A stretch of DNA of 64,000 bases from Methylotenera sp. (GTDB lineage Bacteria > Pseudomonadota > Gammaproteobacteria > Burkholderiales > Methylophilaceae), in the NCBI GenBank assembly GCA_030682715.1, contig JAUXNQ010000055.1:1-64000 (forward strand), read 5' to 3'. The first letter of the stretch is position 1, and every line of letters starts with the position of its first letter. The notes beneath the pieces are model-generated. The model worked only from the letters and a program-made list of their open reading frames with translations. It searched no databases and was not told the origin of the DNA. This document shows, one piece after another, positions 45,887-55,731 of the stretch. Position numbers and translations under genes: made by a program.

Positions 45887-46996
45887 ATGATAATAGATAA
45901 AAAATTAACTTTAGTAAGCATGTTCTCGGGTTGTGGTGGAGTGGATTTAGGTTTTTCACAGGCTGGCTATGAAATCTTGTGGGCGAATGATTTTGATGCA
46001 GATGCATGCGAAACATATAAGCATAATATTGGAGACATCATTCACGGTGATGTAACTCAAATGGAAGTGCCTGACATTGATGATCTTGATGTCTTAACTG
46101 CTGGCTTTCCATGCCAACCTTTTTCAAATGCGGGCTCAAGAAAAGGGACTGATGACCCTAAGGGTCGTTTGTACAAACAGACCTTTAAGTTTATTGAAAA
46201 ACTTATGCCTAAGGTTGTGGTTTTTGAAAATGTCCGAGGGTTGCTCAGTACAAAAACCGCTGACGGCAAGCTGATCGACGAGATTGTAGATACATTAACA
46301 AACAAGTTTGGCTATCATGTCAATTACCGACTTTTAAACTTTAGTCATTTTGGTGTGCCTCAGAATCGCATTCGTGTAATTTTAATTGCAGTAAAAAATA
46401 AAAATTATGTAGATCATATCTTTCCAGAAGTCACTGAAAATATTGACTTATCCCTTGAGGCTACTCTTAAGGGTGTCACTGAGGACTTGCCTAATCAAAA
46501 TGAAATAATGCGTTTAAACCCGCAGGCTTTGCATTATGGTTCTATGATCCCTGAAGGTGGGTCTTGGAAAAACTTACCTTATGAAGTTTTACCAGAGCGA
46601 TGGAAAAAAATTCGCGACAATATGGAAAAGTATCATTATCCAAATTTTTTCCGACGATATGCTCGCAACGAAATTCAAGGTACTATTACCGCGGCTTTTA
46701 AACCTGAAAATGCAGGAGTGTGGCACCCAACTAAAGATCGCATTTATACTGTGCGCGAGATAGCGAGAATTCAGACATTTCCTGATACTTTTGTTTTTAA
46801 AGGTCGAAATATTAAGTCGAAATATCAACAAATTGGTAACGCGGTACCACCACATATGGCCAGACAAGTAGCAGAGCAACTGAAGCATTACATTTTAAAA
46901 ACCAAAATTAGTGAGTTAAAAAGGCAAAAGGTTGAAAGTACTGAATTGAATGTTAATAGACCTATACATGAGCAAAAAATAAGAATTAGCCTATAA
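45887..46996 (+). CDS. dcm: DNA (cytosine-5-)-methyltransferase
   Basis: MFSGCGGVDLGF, GFPCQPFSNAG, ENVRG, QNRIRV, QQIGNAVPP motifs. Confidence 0.96.
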   Translation: MIIDKKLTLVSMFSGCGGVDLGFSQAGYEILWANDFDADACETYKHNIGDIIHGDVTQMEVPDIDDLDVLTAGFPCQPFSNAGSRKGTDDPKGRLYKQTFKFIEKLMPKVVVFENVRGLLSTKTADGKLIDEIVDTLTNKFGYHVNYRLLNFSHFGVPQNRIRVILIAVKNKNYVDHIFPEVTENIDLSLEATLKGVTEDLPNQNEIMRLNPQALHYGSMIPEGGSWKNLPYEVLPERWKKIRDNMEKYHYPNFFRRYARNEIQGTITAAFKPENAGVWHPTKDRIYTVREIARIQTFPDTFVFKGRNIKSKYQQIGNAVPPHMARQVAEQLKHYILKTKISELKRQKVESTELNVNRPIHEQKIRISL

Positions 46997-47010
46997 GGGA
47001 TGAATTAATT

Positions 47011-48576
47011 GTGTTTCTTTCACATGAGATAGTTAAAAGTGCATATGAAGGTTTAATTAAATTAGACTCTTCCGAAGGGAAATCAAGAAAAGAAAAAGTC
47101 AGTGGACTTCGATATTTATTTGCGACAAGTGAGTTGTTGCAGAATCAAACGCTGGAATCTGTTGATCTGACAGTTGGCTCTTTATTGAGGCCATTGTTCA
47201 TTACAGCTGTTGCAAATGTGGTTTCACTAAATGACGGCGGTCTTTATACTAAAGACTTTGCAAACGAATTAGATACAAAAGGTGACTATGGTATCGGTAG
47301 TAACTTCACCACGACCAGATTAGCCAATAGTAGAAGTCAAAATATTTTATATCCCGGACGTCCGGCGCCTTTACTTCTTCTTGAAAAAGAGCATGTCACA
47401 ATCGTTGAAAATGTAGGAGAAGTTCTTTCTAAATTCTACGGCGTTAACAAAGTAAAGCCGGAGTTATGCATTTGGTTGCTCAGAAACGAAGACTTTGATC
47501 ATAAGGCTACAACAATAACATCTAGCGAGTTACATAAAGTAATCGAAGCTAAACTGTCAACAAAATATACCGCAAACATTGTGCATGCAATATTGCCATC
47601 TGAAGTCGAGTTGCAAGATTTTATTTCAAAAGTTAGCAACATCGCTTTTGTTGTGGATAAACCAGACCATAGTGATATTCCTTCTGTAACGCCAGAGCCA
47701 GAACCATCCGCAGTTTTATTACATGCAAGAGTCCTATCAAACGATTTGGCAGATGATGACAAAGTATTTGTTAGTGTTGAACAATTGCTTGAACGAGGTG
47801 CAAAAGGCATTATATTTTCAGGTCCACCTGGAACAAGTAAAACTTGGTATGCGCTAAAAGTAGCAATAAAAATTATTGATGGTAACGAAGATAAAATGGA
47901 GAGAGTTCAATTCCATCCCTCTTTTAGCTACGAAGATTTTATTGAAGGTTTGGTTTCTACTGGGTCAGCAATGGGTACTGAGCCCCTTTTTAAGCCAAAG
48001 TCAAAGGTATTCCTTAACTTATGCGAGAAGGCTGAGAAAGATTTAGACAGTCTTTATATATTGATTATTGATGAATTCAGTAGAGGAGATCCAAGTAAGA
48101 TTTTTGGCGAGCTATTAACATACATTGAACCTGACTACCGTAATATAAAATTTAGGTTGCCTTACTCAGAACGTGAGGTATCAATACCTCAGAATGTGAT
48201 TATTTTCGCAACAATGAATCCATATGATAAGTCGGTTGTTGATTTAGACTCCGCTATGGAAAGAAGATTTAATGTAGTTGAATTGCTCCCCAGTGTTACT
48301 GTTCTAAATATGCTGCTAGCAAGCTCTGGACTCGAAGGTGAAGTTATAGGTAATGTTGTGACCTTCTTCAATATAGCAAATCGATTGTCGCCGCACGGGT
48401 TCGGACATACATACTTCAAAGGTATCAAAGATGAAATCGATTTCATTTTGTTATGGAACCACAAATTAAAGTTTATTTTCGAAAAAATGTTTCGCTTTAA
48501 AGAAGATGCATTTAAGGAAATCAAAGATTCATATGTCAATATAATCAGTGAGCCAAATCGAAGCAAAATCGAATGA
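47011..48576 (+). CDS. McrB-like AAA+ (GTPase) restriction subunit
   Basis: GIIFSGPPGTSKTWYALKVA, LYILIIDEFSRGDPSKIFGELLTYIE, ATMNPYDKSVVDLDSAMERRF. Confidence 0.9.
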   Translation: MFLSHEIVKSAYEGLIKLDSSEGKSRKEKVSGLRYLFATSELLQNQTLESVDLTVGSLLRPLFITAVANVVSLNDGGLYTKDFANELDTKGDYGIGSNFTTTRLANSRSQNILYPGRPAPLLLLEKEHVTIVENVGEVLSKFYGVNKVKPELCIWLLRNEDFDHKATTITSSELHKVIEAKLSTKYTANIVHAILPSEVELQDFISKVSNIAFVVDKPDHSDIPSVTPEPEPSAVLLHARVLSNDLADDDKVFVSVEQLLERGAKGIIFSGPPGTSKTWYALKVAIKIIDGNEDKMERVQFHPSFSYEDFIEGLVSTGSAMGTEPLFKPKSKVFLNLCEKAEKDLDSLYILIIDEFSRGDPSKIFGELLTYIEPDYRNIKFRLPYSEREVSIPQNVIIFATMNPYDKSVVDLDSAMERRFNVVELLPSVTVLNMLLASSGLEGEVIGNVVTFFNIANRLSPHGFGHTYFKGIKDEIDFILLWNHKLKFIFEKMFRFKEDAFKEIKDSYVNIISEPNRSKIE

Positions 48577-49862
48577 GGATAGAAACAGCTGAAGAGCGTA
48601 AAGAAATAGATATTCCTATTTCTGAAATAATCCAAGAGGGGGGCAGACTGAACATTTTTCCCTCGGTAAGAAATTATTTCAGTGTCGATTACAAGCCAGG
48701 AAGTCAGAAGTTGTCTTTAGTCGCAGGAGGTTATATAGGACTTATCCCTATAAATAATAACCTTGCCATAGAAATAAAGTCCAAATTTTCAATATCAAAT
48801 CTCACTCGAATTGTTGCTGTTGCCGAAGACAATTTTAATACCCTCAGTTTTTTTTCAAGAAAGTATAAGGAAAGCGCAGACCAAAATCCCGTTGTATTTG
48901 AGTTCATGGCTGAATGCCTATTAAATGAACTTCAGACTCTTCAGTCCGAAGGTATCCTTAAAACCTACCTGCTCAAAAAAGAAGAAACAAGTAAAATCCG
49001 GGGAAGAGTGAATATTAATGATTCAATAAAATCTCTTTGGTCACATGGGCATTTCAATAAAGCAGCTATTAATTATTACGATTTTACTTCTGACAATGCT
49101 TTCAATAGGTTAATAAAGTACACAATAAAATATTGTATTGAAGAGCTAGCTTTTATTAAATCTAAGAAGATTAGTTTAAGGGAGTTACTAATTGAATATT
49201 ACTCATCATTTGACTCAGTATCTCCAACTTATAGTGAGGCTTCTCTTAATGAAGTTTTTGACGCGATTGAAAGTGATAAGGTATCCACGTTAAGAAATTA
49301 TTATGTGAATATTTGTGAAATATGCCGCCTTATTCTCAATAAAAGAGGAGTGGATTTTAGCGAGTCAGGAGAAGACCAATTATTAAGCTCTTTCACATTA
49401 GATATGGCAGTTATATTTGAGAAATATTTATTAAACTCTGTTAGATCTCATCGTAGTTTATTACCGGAAAACACCCTTGTTTTAGATGGTAACAAAGAGG
49501 GTAAGAAATGCTTATACAACCAACCAAGTATTGCCAAAGGTGAAGCTAAACCCGATATTATCTTAAAAGAGGGTGATCAATATAAATTGATTGTTGATGC
49601 AAAATATAAAGTTAAAACTAAAGATACAGACAGATACCAAGTTGTGACTCATGCATTAAGTTATAACGCAAAAACTGCCGTGCTGATACTACCAAAAGAT
49701 GATGGCTACAGCGGCAACTCACTTCTTGAATTAGGGACAGTGGGGAGTGAATATGGAATAACTGTATATGAATATTATTTTGATCTAGCAAGTGATGATC
49801 TGGTAAATGAAGAAATTGCATTGGTTAACTGTTTGAATCAAATTATCCAAAATATAAACTGA
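48573..49862 (+). CDS. McrC-like / LlaJI-type restriction nuclease subunit
   Basis: Overlaps McrB-like stop (ATGA); KPDIILKEGDQYKLIVDAKYKVK (PD-(D/E)xK). Confidence 0.88.
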   Translation: MRIETAEERKEIDIPISEIIQEGGRLNIFPSVRNYFSVDYKPGSQKLSLVAGGYIGLIPINNNLAIEIKSKFSISNLTRIVAVAEDNFNTLSFFSRKYKESADQNPVVFEFMAECLLNELQTLQSEGILKTYLLKKEETSKIRGRVNINDSIKSLWSHGHFNKAAINYYDFTSDNAFNRLIKYTIKYCIEELAFIKSKKISLRELLIEYYSSFDSVSPTYSEASLNEVFDAIESDKVSTLRNYYVNICEICRLILNKRGVDFSESGEDQLLSSFTLDMAVIFEKYLLNSVRSHRSLLPENTLVLDGNKEGKKCLYNQPSIAKGEAKPDIILKEGDQYKLIVDAKYKVKTKDTDRYQVVTHALSYNAKTAVLILPKDDGYSGNSLLELGTVGSEYGITVYEYYFDLASDDLVNEEIALVNCLNQIIQNIN

Positions 49863-50000
49863 GTTAGTTTGAATTAGCCAAACTCACTGTTTTACCCATC
49901 TCCGCATTGTAATAACTAGAGTTTTGCTCATATCCCAGAGATAGGGTGTAACTATCAGCCCATTACTACTACTGCCAAATCTAACACTAATTAGCGTTTT

Positions 50001-50267
50001 TCAAGTCCGTAAATCAGAGGGGTGATTCCCACAGTCATCCATAAGGAATGATGCCTTAACTCCTAGTGCTTCAGCAATTTTCAGCAGATTCATAATCGCT
50101 ATATTGTGCTCGCCCCTTTCAATACCACCCATATAAGAGCGGTCAATATCAGCAAGCTCAGCTAAGGCTTCTTGAGAAAGACCTTTTGCTTTTCTTGTTG
50201 CACGAATAGCCTCGCCCAATCCAACAAGAGCAGTATTCCCAGAGAATGATGGTGATTTTTTAGCCAC
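50001..50267 (-). CDS. XRE-family HTH regulator
   Basis: IRATRKAKGLSQEALAELADIDRSYMGGIERGEHN. Confidence 0.9.
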   Translation of the reverse strand: MAKKSPSFSGNTALVGLGEAIRATRKAKGLSQEALAELADIDRSYMGGIERGEHNIAIMNLLKIAEALGVKASFLMDDCGNHPSDLRT

Positions 50268-50276
50268 GCATTCATG

Positions 50277-50528
50277 CTATAAATCCTTGCTAGCTTCTTC
50301 TTCGACCAATGCTATCAAACTAGAGGGTGAACACCCCAAGGCTCCTGCCAACCTAAAAACCGTCTCAAGTTTAGGCTGATAATCTGCGCGCTCAAGCAAG
50401 CTGATATATTTTCGTTGCAGGTTGGCAAGTTCGCCGACAGTCTCTTGCGACAAGCCTCGTTCAAGCCTTAGCCTACGCAATACCCTTCCGAATGCAACCG
50501 AAATTTCCAACGGCATATCCTCTCCCAA
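50277..50528 (-). CDS. XRE-family HTH regulator
   Basis: LRRLRLERGLSQETVGELANLQRKYISLLERADYQP. Confidence 0.9.
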   Translation of the reverse strand: MGEDMPLEISVAFGRVLRRLRLERGLSQETVGELANLQRKYISLLERADYQPKLETVFRLAGALGCSPSSLIALVEEEASKDL

Positions 50529-50687
50529 TGAACTGGGATAATTTGCACCTGAAAGCTTGCTCAGTCATCCCAGCGCACAGGGAATGTCGTATACTTATTT
50601 GGAAAATATTTAGCCAAAGCCCTAATGCCATTTGTAATCCTTACATTTGGTTAGTTTCTTTAGTTATAACAATATTGGAATCTAATA

Positions 50688-51119
50688 ATGAAAAATAAAA
50701 CCACCGAAATCATAGATGCATCATTTGAAGTCATTTCATCAACATCCTCATCAGTCAGTTCAAGTATTAATGAAGCCGGACATGCCGCATTAGAAACAGG
50801 CAAGACGATGAGTCATAACGCTGGAAAAATGATGTCTACGACCGCTGAACTTATTGGCGATCTTAACGGGGATGGCAAGGTAGATATTGAGGATGCAAAG
50901 ATTGCTTTAGCAAAAGCAAAGCAAGTCGCTTCATCAGTAGTAGATGAATCAGCAAAACTAGGCAAAGAAGTGATGCAATCCGAGCTGGTGAAAGATGTTG
51001 CACCTTATGCGGCTATTGGCGCTGCCATTGCTGTACCTATTCCAATTATTGGGCCAGCCATAGGTGCAGCACTTGGCGCAGGCTTGGGGCTCTATAAAAA
51101 TGCCACAAAGAAAAAATAA
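50688..51119 (+). CDS. small protein with EF-hand/dockerin-like loop and glycine-zipper hydrophobic tail
   Basis: DLNGDGKVDIEDAKIAL; APYAAIGAAIAVPIPIIGPAIGAALGAGLGLYK. Confidence 0.7.
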   Translation: MKNKTTEIIDASFEVISSTSSSVSSSINEAGHAALETGKTMSHNAGKMMSTTAELIGDLNGDGKVDIEDAKIALAKAKQVASSVVDESAKLGKEVMQSELVKDVAPYAAIGAAIAVPIPIIGPAIGAALGAGLGLYKNATKKK

Positions 51120-51147
51120 ATTATTATCAATTAAATAGGGAGTTGTT

Positions 51148-51459
51148 ATGAAGAGAATTTTTGTGACTATTGCGCTGAGTATCGTATTCAATACTGCAAA
51201 TGCAGCGGTGATTACTCTTAAATGCGAGGGTCCAAACTCGAAGGGCTTACCATCATCAGTATTGGTAAACTTTAGTCCTGATCAAGGTTGGGCAAAGCTT
51301 GAATTAGTAGATATAAAAATGACTAGCTCTGTCACTGCAAATGAAATAAACGTATTTTTACTCGGTATGAAGATTAATCGTGCAACTGGTGAATACACCC
51401 AAAAGTTCGAAGATAGCTATGTCAAAGGGATGTGCACAAAAAATGTAACTAAGTTCTGA
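51148..51459 (+). CDS. hypothetical secreted protein
   Basis: Signal peptide MKRIFVTIALSIVFNTANA. Confidence 0.6.
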   Translation: MKRIFVTIALSIVFNTANAAVITLKCEGPNSKGLPSSVLVNFSPDQGWAKLELVDIKMTSSVTANEINVFLLGMKINRATGEYTQKFEDSYVKGMCTKNVTKF

Positions 51460-51556
51460 ATGAAATCTATTAGTCGTAGTAAAAACAATTCAACGCTATA
51501 GCGTAACACCGAGGTAAATCGCTTTGCCATATTCCATAGTTATAAAGGAAATCAAT

Positions 51557-51892
51557 ATGCACAAAATAATAATAGCTTTATCACTAGTTCTTACCGCATG
51601 CGGTAGCCCTGAATCAGATGCAAAAAATGCAGTACTTAATCAATTGACCGATCCTGATTCTGCAAAATTTGGAGAATTTACGTTGGTTAATGAGCATGGT
51701 GCCTGTTTAGCAGTTAATGCAAAAAACAAAATGGGAGGTTATACGGGGGAGCAGCAGGCTATTTTAATGAGAGGTGACAAGGACAGAGGTAATGAAGAGT
51801 GGCAGGTTACTGAATTCAGTAAACTCAGCCATGAAAATTGTGTAACTGCTATCAGTCAAGTTGACTTTTCAGCACTAGGCAATGCTGATTAA
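51557..51892 (+). CDS. hypothetical lipoprotein
   Basis: MHKIIIALSLVLTACGSPESDAKN lipobox. Confidence 0.65.
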   Translation: MHKIIIALSLVLTACGSPESDAKNAVLNQLTDPDSAKFGEFTLVNEHGACLAVNAKNKMGGYTGEQQAILMRGDKDRGNEEWQVTEFSKLSHENCVTAISQVDFSALGNAD

Positions 51893-51945
51893 TCATTTTC
51901 GTATGAGCAGACTAATTTATCTGTAATTTTAAAAAGGGGTACCTA

Positions 51946-52374
51946 ATGACTTGGTGGATGTGGGCAATTGTAATACTGATAGTGTTGGGCATGTTTGGAA
52001 ATAATAAAGAACAGGCCAGCAAAAAAGAAGCGGAAGAAGAAGCACTCAAGCGTAGAAAGGACGCTGAAGATTACATTATGAATAGTGGTGATTTGGAGGC
52101 AATCAAAATGTTAAAACTTGCTCAGGCCAATCCTGCAAACTATACCCAATCGCTTTCAAAAGGTATGAACAGTGGAAACGATACCCTTAAAACCGCGTTA
52201 GGTGTCATGACTGGAGTGGTGGCGGGTAACATGATTTCACAAGCAATCAACACTGCTGCAATATCTAATGCATTAGAAGAAATGAAAACCAATTTTGATA
52301 GCACGTTCGATTCATTAACTGACTCAGAAGCAAGCACAGACATAGAGGCAGACTCTAATGACTATGATGTTTAA
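51946..52374 (+). CDS. hypothetical membrane-anchored protein
   Basis: N-terminal TM then charged coiled coil. Confidence 0.55.
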   Translation: MTWWMWAIVILIVLGMFGNNKEQASKKEAEEEALKRRKDAEDYIMNSGDLEAIKMLKLAQANPANYTQSLSKGMNSGNDTLKTALGVMTGVVAGNMISQAINTAAISNALEEMKTNFDSTFDSLTDSEASTDIEADSNDYDV

Positions 52375-52483
52375 CTAACCTAGAATTTTTAACTTTACTC
52401 GCCCGTATGCCTCCTGAGTTGCGGGTGATTTACAGCTATCCTGAGTAATGAGCATTCGCTTGTTATATTGATCTAAATAAAGG

Positions 52484-53401
52484 CTAGTGATATAAGTTTT
52501 TGCATTTTAGGCATATCTTCATGTTTAGTAAGTTATCGTTTTTCTCAGAAATGCTTTTATGCTCATCGATGGCCCTTTTTAAGATAGCTTGTGCTTTAAC
52601 AACTACTTTTTCTAACAGATCTGGACTTTCTGGCTTAAAGAAATATCTTGAGATCCATGTCAAAATTCCTTTTTCAGGTGGTTGGTTGTAAAATTTAATT
52701 GAATCTTTTAATAAATTTTGGCTGGTTGAAAGTTGACTTTTCAAATTGATAATTGGGATTGAATAATATCTTTCTGCATTTTTCCACACATAGCTTTTAC
52801 AACTCGGACAATATTTTTCCATGCCGGTAAAAGTAAATTTCGGTAACTCAAAAGTTTCAATATTTTTTTTAATGTTGGCAGATATATAGCATTCACCACA
52901 TCTAAGGCATACTTTAGTTTTATCCCATATAGCTTTCTTCAACTCATATTCTTGAATTTCTACAAGTTTACTAAATGCTTTATCAAAATTGTCTTTATAT
53001 GCTGACAAAGAAATATCAACGCTGAATCCATCAAATAAACCGGGTTTAACACTTACAGAATTTTTAGCAAAATTTTCAGCCTTTACGATTGCTTTGGCAG
53101 AATCCTCAATATTTTTATGACATTGTTCTATCAGCTTTTCTTTAAGTTTAAATGCTAGAGGAAGCTCAGGCGGAAAGTATTCTACTAAAAAAGAAAGGTT
53201 TTTATCTTTCGTTTCAATATCTTGGCCTTGATAACTTACTTTAAGACCACTTTCTTTAAATAATCTAACTTCAAAACCTTCTCCCTGAAAATTTACATCA
53301 TGTCTAGCAAGTTTAGATATGAGTATCATCTTCGCTAACTTCCACTTATTTTCATCGCATGAGGGGCATGACCCATTAGTTGAGCATTTGGGTTCTTTCA
53401 A
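52484..53401 (-). CDS. hypothetical zinc-ribbon protein
   Basis: Paired CxxC motifs: SCPSC, CLRCGEC, YCPSC, CLKC. Confidence 0.6.
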   Translation of the reverse strand: MKEPKCSTNGSCPSCDENKWKLAKMILISKLARHDVNFQGEGFEVRLFKESGLKVSYQGQDIETKDKNLSFLVEYFPPELPLAFKLKEKLIEQCHKNIEDSAKAIVKAENFAKNSVSVKPGLFDGFSVDISLSAYKDNFDKAFSKLVEIQEYELKKAIWDKTKVCLRCGECYISANIKKNIETFELPKFTFTGMEKYCPSCKSYVWKNAERYYSIPIINLKSQLSTSQNLLKDSIKFYNQPPEKGILTWISRYFFKPESPDLLEKVVVKAQAILKRAIDEHKSISEKNDNLLNMKICLKCKNLYH

Positions 53402-53573
53402 TTTAAATCCCTTTAAATTTTTGTATGGTTCTATAAAGCTTACATTCTAGATATTTTATAAACTGCCCGTCACCTTAATTGGTAAGCGGGCTTTTTACGT
53501 CTATATATAGCGGAAATTTAACCATCTTATATGAAGTACAAGTGCAATTAATTTCAACCCAAAGGAGTATTAC

Positions 53574-54062
53574 ATGACAAACAAAGACATCAACAAATCC
53601 GCAACACAAGTATCCCGCATTATCAAAATAGCAACATGCCCAACCTGTTCTGGCAAAGCCACACTCACTTATCATTTTGGTTGTAGTGATGAAAAGCAAG
53701 TTTACATTAGAGTTGTTGCTAATTCAGGCGGTGGTTTCTTTAGTGAAGAGTGGGTTAAATTATCTGACATTCAAACAGCATTAGATGGTGCGCCATTTCC
53801 AGTGACATCTTTTCCACTAATTAAATTATTCATTGGTAAATCAGTCAATACGCCCGGCTTTTTATTGGCAGTATTGAAGTGTGAAGGCTTGGTTAAGTTG
53901 CTGGAAGGCAAAATACGCGGCTACGAGAAACTAGACCTAGCGCCATTTATGATTGAGCTAGAAAAGTTAGTTTCTTCTGACCTTAACTTAAAACCTGAAC
54001 TAGCACCCACCATCAAAAAAGTCACACCAACACTCCCTCCTAAAAAATCCAAACAGGCATAA
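53574..54062 (+). CDS. hypothetical protein
   Basis: Long ORF with RBS-like aaaggag upstream; CPTC motif. Confidence 0.6.
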   Translation: MTNKDINKSATQVSRIIKIATCPTCSGKATLTYHFGCSDEKQVYIRVVANSGGGFFSEEWVKLSDIQTALDGAPFPVTSFPLIKLFIGKSVNTPGFLLAVLKCEGLVKLLEGKIRGYEKLDLAPFMIELEKLVSSDLNLKPELAPTIKKVTPTLPPKKSKQA

Positions 54063-54263
54063 ACGCCAATCTCAAGTAATCCATAAACTACAAAAAAGCT
54101 CTCCGATGTAGTAGAAGTCCGCTGTTCTAAAAAATTACCTAGCCATAACACCAAGCCAGACAAGGGTCTTTCCGCTTCGCAATGAAGCAAACAAGTTATA
54201 CCGAGCTTATACCGACCCAAATTCCAAATTTTTACCTAATTTTTACCTAATCCGGAGCTACTT

Positions 54264-54473
54264 ATGGAATTCATCACATTAACTGTGATTACTTTTGTAT
54301 GCCTGCTTTTCGAGACAACCCGAAAGTTTGGCATTGTTTTATTCATCCTGCTGTTTTTAGCATTTCCGCTAACTGTTATCGCACTTGCCGCAATCACAAT
54401 TCATTTTATCAATCGTCACAAACTTAAACGGAGAAAACATTATGTACCGCCAACATTACCTAGAAGCCATTGA
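54264..54473 (+). CDS. small membrane protein
   Basis: Two hydrophobic segments. Confidence 0.5.
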   Translation: MEFITLTVITFVCLLFETTRKFGIVLFILLFLAFPLTVIALAAITIHFINRHKLKRRKHYVPPTLPRSH

Positions 54474-54609
54474 AGTTGTACTCGCTTGGAATTTACCCGA
54501 TGAAGCATTAGCCGATGCAATTAATCATCAAGTCATGCAAAGCATAGATTTTGAACATGAAAAGATTTTAGATAACTACTCAAGCACTGCCATGACGACC
54601 AATCACTAA
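54442..54609 (+). CDS. hypothetical protein
   Basis: MYRQHYLEAIEVVLAWNLPDEALADAINHQVMQ; start preceded by ggagaa. Confidence 0.55.
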   Translation: MYRQHYLEAIEVVLAWNLPDEALADAINHQVMQSIDFEHEKILDNYSSTAMTTNH

Positions 54610-54640
54610 CTTCAACTCACAATATATACAGGAGACTTCA

Positions 54641-55141
54641 ATGATTAAGATACATCATTTCAAGGAAGCTTATCAGCTGCACAAGCAACATAAGATTAGT
54701 TTTAGGGTGTTACAGGATCAGGCCGCAGTCATGCTAGGTCTTTGTCAAAACCCACATTCTTCAGTTAGTGACCCACTGGAAATTACCCAAGCAGATATTA
54801 ATTGGTTAATGCAGCAAACGGAAGCAACTCAAGATTATGGTGATTACTTGGGTGGTTACGTCTATGTCTGTGAAAATGCAGATGACCTTCTGCAAATTCA
54901 TGGCTGCGATTTTGAATGGGCTGAAAAGCATGATGGCAAATGGCCTAATGTCACAGATATGCCTATGTCGTGGGATGCCTGTGACTATCTGAATGAAGCT
55001 TCAGGCGATTCGAAATGGGTCATCTTTCTGTTGTGCTGGAATAATGCTGGTGGCCCTGTCTATTACGTACCCAAGGAGTTATGGGTTCAGGCAAGAGTCA
55101 CTGAGCATATCGAAGCGAACAATCCAACCCCGAATACCTGA
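54641..55141 (+). CDS. hypothetical protein
   Basis: ORF with caggagac RBS-like sequence upstream. Confidence 0.6.
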   Translation: MIKIHHFKEAYQLHKQHKISFRVLQDQAAVMLGLCQNPHSSVSDPLEITQADINWLMQQTEATQDYGDYLGGYVYVCENADDLLQIHGCDFEWAEKHDGKWPNVTDMPMSWDACDYLNEASGDSKWVIFLLCWNNAGGPVYYVPKELWVQARVTEHIEANNPTPNT

Positions 55142-55299
55142 GTGCAACGCTCAGCTTTTTTCTCTGATCCACCCACCTCCACCCACCCCCAAAATTCAAT
55201 AGGCTAAAAAAATGATCCGGCACTATGCGGAGGATTTTGTACGTCTGTTGCAAGTGGAGGGAGGGGGTAGCAATTTACACAAACTTTAGGAGTTCATTT

Positions 55300-55716
55300 A
55301 TGACACAATTAAGCATTACTCGTCAGCAAGTGGCTGACAAACTACGCATTCAACATACCGCTGATATATTCGGCATTCGTTTTCCGCTCAATGTAGAACC
55401 CGCCATATATTCAATCGCGGGTAATATTGCAAATGAATACAATGGTGCTTACTGGGAATTTTATGCATTAAGCAATGGTGGCTTTTATATGGCACCATGT
55501 TCTGATGGCTTATACCAAGTCAGTTGTGACAATGGCTATGAAGGCAAGCTATCAGCAGATGCATTAGGCATTACAGTTTGTCTGTATGCTTATAGTCATT
55601 TGTCGTTTAGTAGCAATGCAGCATTTGCTGCAATATGTGCTAATCATTATCACTGGTTACGCGAATACATGCTGCAACATTCAGAAGCCTCAAAGATTCT
55701 GGGAGCTATTGATTAA
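55300..55716 (+). CDS. ardB: antirestriction protein, ArdB/KlcA family
   Basis: NGAYWEFYALSNGGFYMAPCSDGLYQVSCDNGYEGKLSADALGITVCLYAYSHLSF...LREYMLQHSEASKILGAID. Confidence 0.92.
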   Translation: MTQLSITRQQVADKLRIQHTADIFGIRFPLNVEPAIYSIAGNIANEYNGAYWEFYALSNGGFYMAPCSDGLYQVSCDNGYEGKLSADALGITVCLYAYSHLSFSSNAAFAAICANHYHWLREYMLQHSEASKILGAID

Positions 55717-55731
55717 TCAGAAAGGGCAATT

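Noticed and set aside
55165-55270. CRISPR-like array suggested by repeated CCACCC/GGTGGG tracts
   Set aside because: No regular repeat-spacer periodicity and no cas genes anywhere in the window.
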